NCBI RefSeq assembly: GCF_008831285.2 | Contig: NC_045149.1 | Span: 21,768,535 to 21,832,534 of the forward strand | Origin: Nymphaea colorata | Taxonomy: Eukaryota > Streptophyta > Magnoliopsida > Nymphaeales > Nymphaeaceae | Direction: 5' to 3' | DNA: 64,000 nt | Shown: piece by piece, positions 60,654-64,000 of the stretch | Layout of the letters: the number at the start of each line of letters is the position of its first letter | Position numbering within the stretch: the stretch's first letter is position 1 | The notes under the pieces: model-generated | What the model saw: only the letters and a program-made list of their open reading frames with translations | Told to the model about the DNA's origin: nothing | Databases searched by the model: none | Program-made: the position numbers and the translations under genes

Positions 60654-61024
60654 TGTTAAGCTCGGTGCAGCTTTGGATGTAAAGAAAATGAAAAAGAGAA
60701 CAAGGAAGACAAAAGTTAACATGGTTCGGCTTGTTAAAGTCTACGTCCACGACTAGAAGGCACTCAGACTGTATTTCTATTGATGAAGAAACAGAATTGA
60801 GTCCCTTTTATAGGGAAAAAGTTCACGTTTTATCTTAGGCAACATCTTTCTTGCCTAGATTAGATGAAATCTTTGATTGATACCAAGATTATCCCCTTTC
60901 CTTATCTTCAGATCTTTCTACCTTTTTCATCCGATCATAATCTTCAATTACCAGCTCCTCACCCGTTCTCTGATTGTCATTATCTTCTCCAACGGATTTC
61001 TCGCTCTTACCAATTTCCTTAACA
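60654..61024 (-). repeat. 3' LTR of the copia element
   Basis: On the minus strand the LTR begins TGTTAAG directly after the polypurine tract and ends CTTAACA, a perfect 7-bp terminal inverted repeat with canonical TG...CA ends. Length is 371 bp, within the usual range for copia. A TATA box (TATAAAAGG) at 60804-60812 on the minus strand marks the promoter, about 210 bases into the LTR. Confidence 0.8.
60804..60812 (-). promoter_or_regulatory. TATA box of the copia LTR
   Basis: The minus strand reads TATAAAAGG. In a copia LTR this marks the U3 promoter; R would begin about 30 bases further on, near 60775. Confidence 0.6.
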
Positions 61025-61036
61025 TTCCCCCTCAAA
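61025..61036 (-). other. Polypurine tract of the copia element
   Basis: TTTGAGGGGGAA on the minus strand immediately precedes the LTR start, the position and composition of the plus-strand primer site used in reverse transcription. Confidence 0.75.
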
Positions 61037-61039
61037 CCA

Positions 61040-63950
61040 AGCCACTGGTGGAGGATGAGTTTGCTCTTGAGAAGACTGAAAATACGCTTTGATAGGCTTT
61101 TGGTAAAAAGATCAGTAACTTGATTATTGCTTGAAATATACTTAGTCTCAAGTTGTTTTTGAGCGACTCTCTCTCTTACGTAATGGAAGTCAATTTAAAT
61201 GTGCTTGTTTCTATTATGAAACACTGGATTTGTTGTCATATAAAGAGTGCTTTTATTGTCACAGTATAAAATTGGAACTTTGATGATCTAAATTCCAATG
61301 TCCTTCATTAAGAATTGTATCCATGTAAGTTCTGCTGCTGTTGACGCCATGGCTCTGTATTCAGCCTCGATAATTGATCTGGCTACACTGTTTTGCTTCT
61401 TAGCACTCCAAGACACCATTAGCACCAAGAAAAACACAAAATCCTGTAGTGAATCGCCTAGTTTGAGAACATCCTACCCAATCTGAATCTGAAAAAACAT
61501 ATAAATCAAGAGTGCTTTGCATCAATATGTTTAGTCCCATGTGTATTGATCCTTTGATGTACCGTAGAATTCTTTTGACCATTTGATAATGATTTTGAAA
61601 TGGCTCATGCATAAACTGACTAACATAATTAACAACAAATGAAATGTCTGGTCGCGTTAGAGTCAAGTACTGCAAAGAACCAAGTATTTGCCTATAGAGA
61701 GTAGGATTGTCAAATTTCTCTTCATCATCTTTATACTATGGTTTCTTTGGGCTCATTGGTGTGGTACTTGGTTTGCAATCCTCCATCTTCGCTCTTTTAA
61801 GAATGTCTTTAGCATACTTGGTTTGACATAATAGAATTTCTTGTTTTGTCCAAGTCACTTCAACTCCTAAAAAATAGCTGAACTTGCCAAGATCTTTGAC
61901 GGGAAATTCTTTGCAAAAGGCATTAACAAGCTTTGCAAGAATATAGAACAATTTTCAGTTAAGATCATGTCACCAACGTACATGAGAAGCACAAGAGTTT
62001 TTGATTTTTGATGTAATGTAAACATAGATGGATCAACCATACTGATAGTAAAACCATAATCAAGAAGGAAACTGCTTAATCTAGCATACCATGCTCGTGA
62101 CGTCTGTTTTAGACCATAAATAACTCACTGCAATTTACAAACATATTCTGGTTTTGTTTTATCTTCATATCCAGGAGGTTGTTTCATGTATACATCTTCA
62201 TGAATAGCACCGTATAAGAAAGCATTCTTGATATCTAGCTGTCTCATTTTCCATCTTCTAACAGTAGCAATGGAAAGGACTATTCTAATAGTGCTAGAAC
62301 GAACTACTGGAGAAAAAGTTTCATGGAAATCAATTCCTTCTTTTTGAGTAAACCCTCGAGCAACAAGTTTGACTTTAAGTTTTTCCAATGTCCCATCTGA
62401 TTTGAGTTTAGTTTTGAACATCCAGTTTGATCCAACTAGATTCATCTTGGGATCATAGGGTACAAGTCTTCACGTTTTATTTTCATTTAAGACTTTAATT
62501 TCATCGTTCATAGCCTTTTTTCATCCTGGTTTTCCAAGAGCTTCATTAACACTTGAAAGTTCATTGGGAATATCTTGATACAAAATATATAAGTGGCATA
62601 CTTGGGATTAGGCTTGAAAGTTCTCACCATCGATCTAGTAGCCATTGTTCTAACCATGGTTGGAAAAGAAGTAGTACCTTGTTCAAAGTTTTCGGTCATG
62701 GTCATGCCAAGTATTCCACGTCTGCTTTGATCTTGTTCCAAATTTTCCGACTGATTGTGAACCGATTGTTCATTGCCTGATATAGTGCTATTTTGTTCCA
62801 TGTTTTCAGTTATGGCTGTCTCATGCTCACACTGATTGGAGTTGCCTGACTGATTGTGAACCGGCTGCCCATTTATCGTCATATTGTCAATCGAAACCTC
62901 TTGAGAGTAGGTGCCAATCTCACTTCTTTCTTCCTCATGAGCATCATTTGTTCGAGTAGGACTATTATCTTCGGAGACTGGTTGTTCTATGTCCGCTTGT
63001 TCCACATCGAAAGAAATTAAATCAGAAGTTAGAGAAGCTCTATCATATAATTTAGCAGGATTTTTATAAGGAAAAAAAATGTTCATCAAAACAAACATGT
63101 CGAGAGATAAACATTTTTCCAGTGGCTGGATACAAGCAGCGATATCCTTTGTGACTGTCACTGTACCCAAGAAAGACACACGGCAATGATCAAGACTCCA
63201 AATTATCTCTTGCATAATCTCTCAAACAAGGAAAACATCGGCATCCAAAAACATGAAGAAAATCATATTTAGGATGTGGTCTGAAAAGCTTCAAGTAAGG
63301 AGAATCCATTTTAAGAGAAGATGATGGTAACCTATTAATGAGAAAGACAGCACTGCTAAACGCTTCAAACCAAAAACACTTGGGGATGTTCGCGTGCAAC
63401 ATCATGGTCAAACTCAATTCTGTGATGCCATACCGTTTTGTTGTTTAGTGTATAGACAAGAAAACTGTTGTTTTGTTCCAAGAGATTTTAGGTGATCTCT
63501 AAATTTTGTGCTCGTATATTCTCCCCCTTCATCTGATTGAAAAACTTTTATCCTTTTATTAAACTGTGTCTCAACATATTTATGAAAATGCTGAAAACAA
63601 ACAAAAAAATCAGATTTCGACTTCAAGGGTTATAGCCAAGTGAATCTAGAATGTTCATCAATAAAAATCACATAGTACTGATAGCCAAAATGAGAACAAA
63701 TAGGCACTGGTCCCCACAAATCCAAGTGACTTTTTTCCAAAAAGTTCAACAAATTTATTTTCTCGTTCAAGAAATGGCAACCTACATGATTTGCCAAGTT
63801 GGCAGCTATGACAAATAGAAGTTCTAGGAATTGAAGAGCAAACATCAATCAAACTTTTCTGCAGCAAATGTCTCACAACGCCATTATGAGGATGTCTTAA
63901 TTTGAAATGCCATTGTTCTTCTGAAACACATCAAAATCTGAATGAAAAAC
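61040..63950 (-). pseudogene. Broken copia pol (integrase, RT, RNase H)
   Basis: Reading leftward: the CHSCQLGKSCRLPF zinc motif (near 63800) and integrase start (SHLDLWGPVP, first Asp) at about 63730; QSDEGGEY with the second Asp near 63530; then about 20 bases are missing at 63426-63428, where the third catalytic residue (Glu) of integrase would lie. The linker at 62580-63215 includes two related units (PVHNQSGN and SVHNQSEN). RT starts near 62445 ([24 protein letters not shown] holds the first Asp). The usual YVDD is YVGD near 61970. RNase H shows EAEYRAM near 61350. Stops or shifts are visible at 62125-62127, 62470-62472, 62521-62523, near 62588, at 61737-61739 and near 61404. Confidence 0.85.
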
Positions 63951-64000
63951 ACGTTGTATGTTTGACCTTGCCGATGGTATAAACTCCATCACGCTTGCTG

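Larger units (their letters stand above)
60654..64000 (-). mobile_element. Ty1/copia LTR retrotransposon, 3' part, degenerate
   Basis: The element runs leftward on the minus strand. From right to left come a GAG-pre-integrase zinc motif, integrase, a variable linker, reverse transcriptase, RNase H, a polypurine tract and a 371-bp LTR; this integrase-before-RT order defines copia. The 5' LTR, gag and protease lie beyond the right edge. Pol contains several stops, frameshifts and loss of key catalytic residues, so the copy cannot act on its own. A target duplication cannot be tested because the other end is missing; the left flank is ACTAA. Confidence 0.9.

Overview
This is nuclear DNA from a flowering plant. 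The evidence is spliced genes with GT-AG introns, plant-specific families (class I HD-Zip, family-1 UDP-glycosyltransferase, glycine-rich wall protein, OCTOPUS-type protein), a Ty1/copia retrotransposon and many MITE-like repeats. Genes are sparse: five supported protein-coding genes in 64 kb, with long AT-rich intergenic DNA full of microsatellites and decayed repeats. I cannot name the species, and I see no bacterial, organellar or CRISPR content.

Layout, left to right. 1-4.5 kb: intergenic, with MITE and repeat fragments. 4.6-6.1 kb: a minus-strand gene for a secreted glycine-rich protein built from tandem Gly/Tyr/His repeats, with a recognisable TATA box and poly(A) signal; a relict of a second such gene lies at 12.7 kb. 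17.6-20.6 kb: a plus-strand six-exon gene for a 122-residue J-domain co-chaperone; a 181-bp sequence repeated about three times follows directly. 21-34.9 kb: intergenic DNA with MITEs and SINE-like pieces. 34.9-35.6 kb: a minus-strand single-exon gene with a Cys-rich head like the OCTOPUS (DUF740) family. 38.6-39.85 kb: a few exon-like stretches on the minus strand, unproven. 40.3-41.7 kb: an intronless UDP-glycosyltransferase. 42-55.5 kb: repeat-rich DNA with hAT-type MITEs, a ~190-bp repeat present three times and a recurrent GC-rich repeat family. 55.8-56.7 kb: a two-exon class I HD-Zip transcription factor. 60.65-64 kb: the 3' part of a minus-strand Ty1/copia element, with an LTR and a broken pol whose 5' half lies beyond the window.

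The genes are unrelated neighbours with no sign of a cluster or pathway. I found no convincing new biological system. The most notable items are the two-regime repeat of the glycine-rich protein with regularly spaced His and acidic residues, the repeat immediately behind the J-domain gene, MITEs with readable 8-bp target duplications, the defects that disable both catalytic centres of the copia element, and possible cryptic exons head-to-head with the glycosyltransferase. Multi-exon models were assembled by eye from reading frame, splice signals and family knowledge; no alignment or expression data were available.
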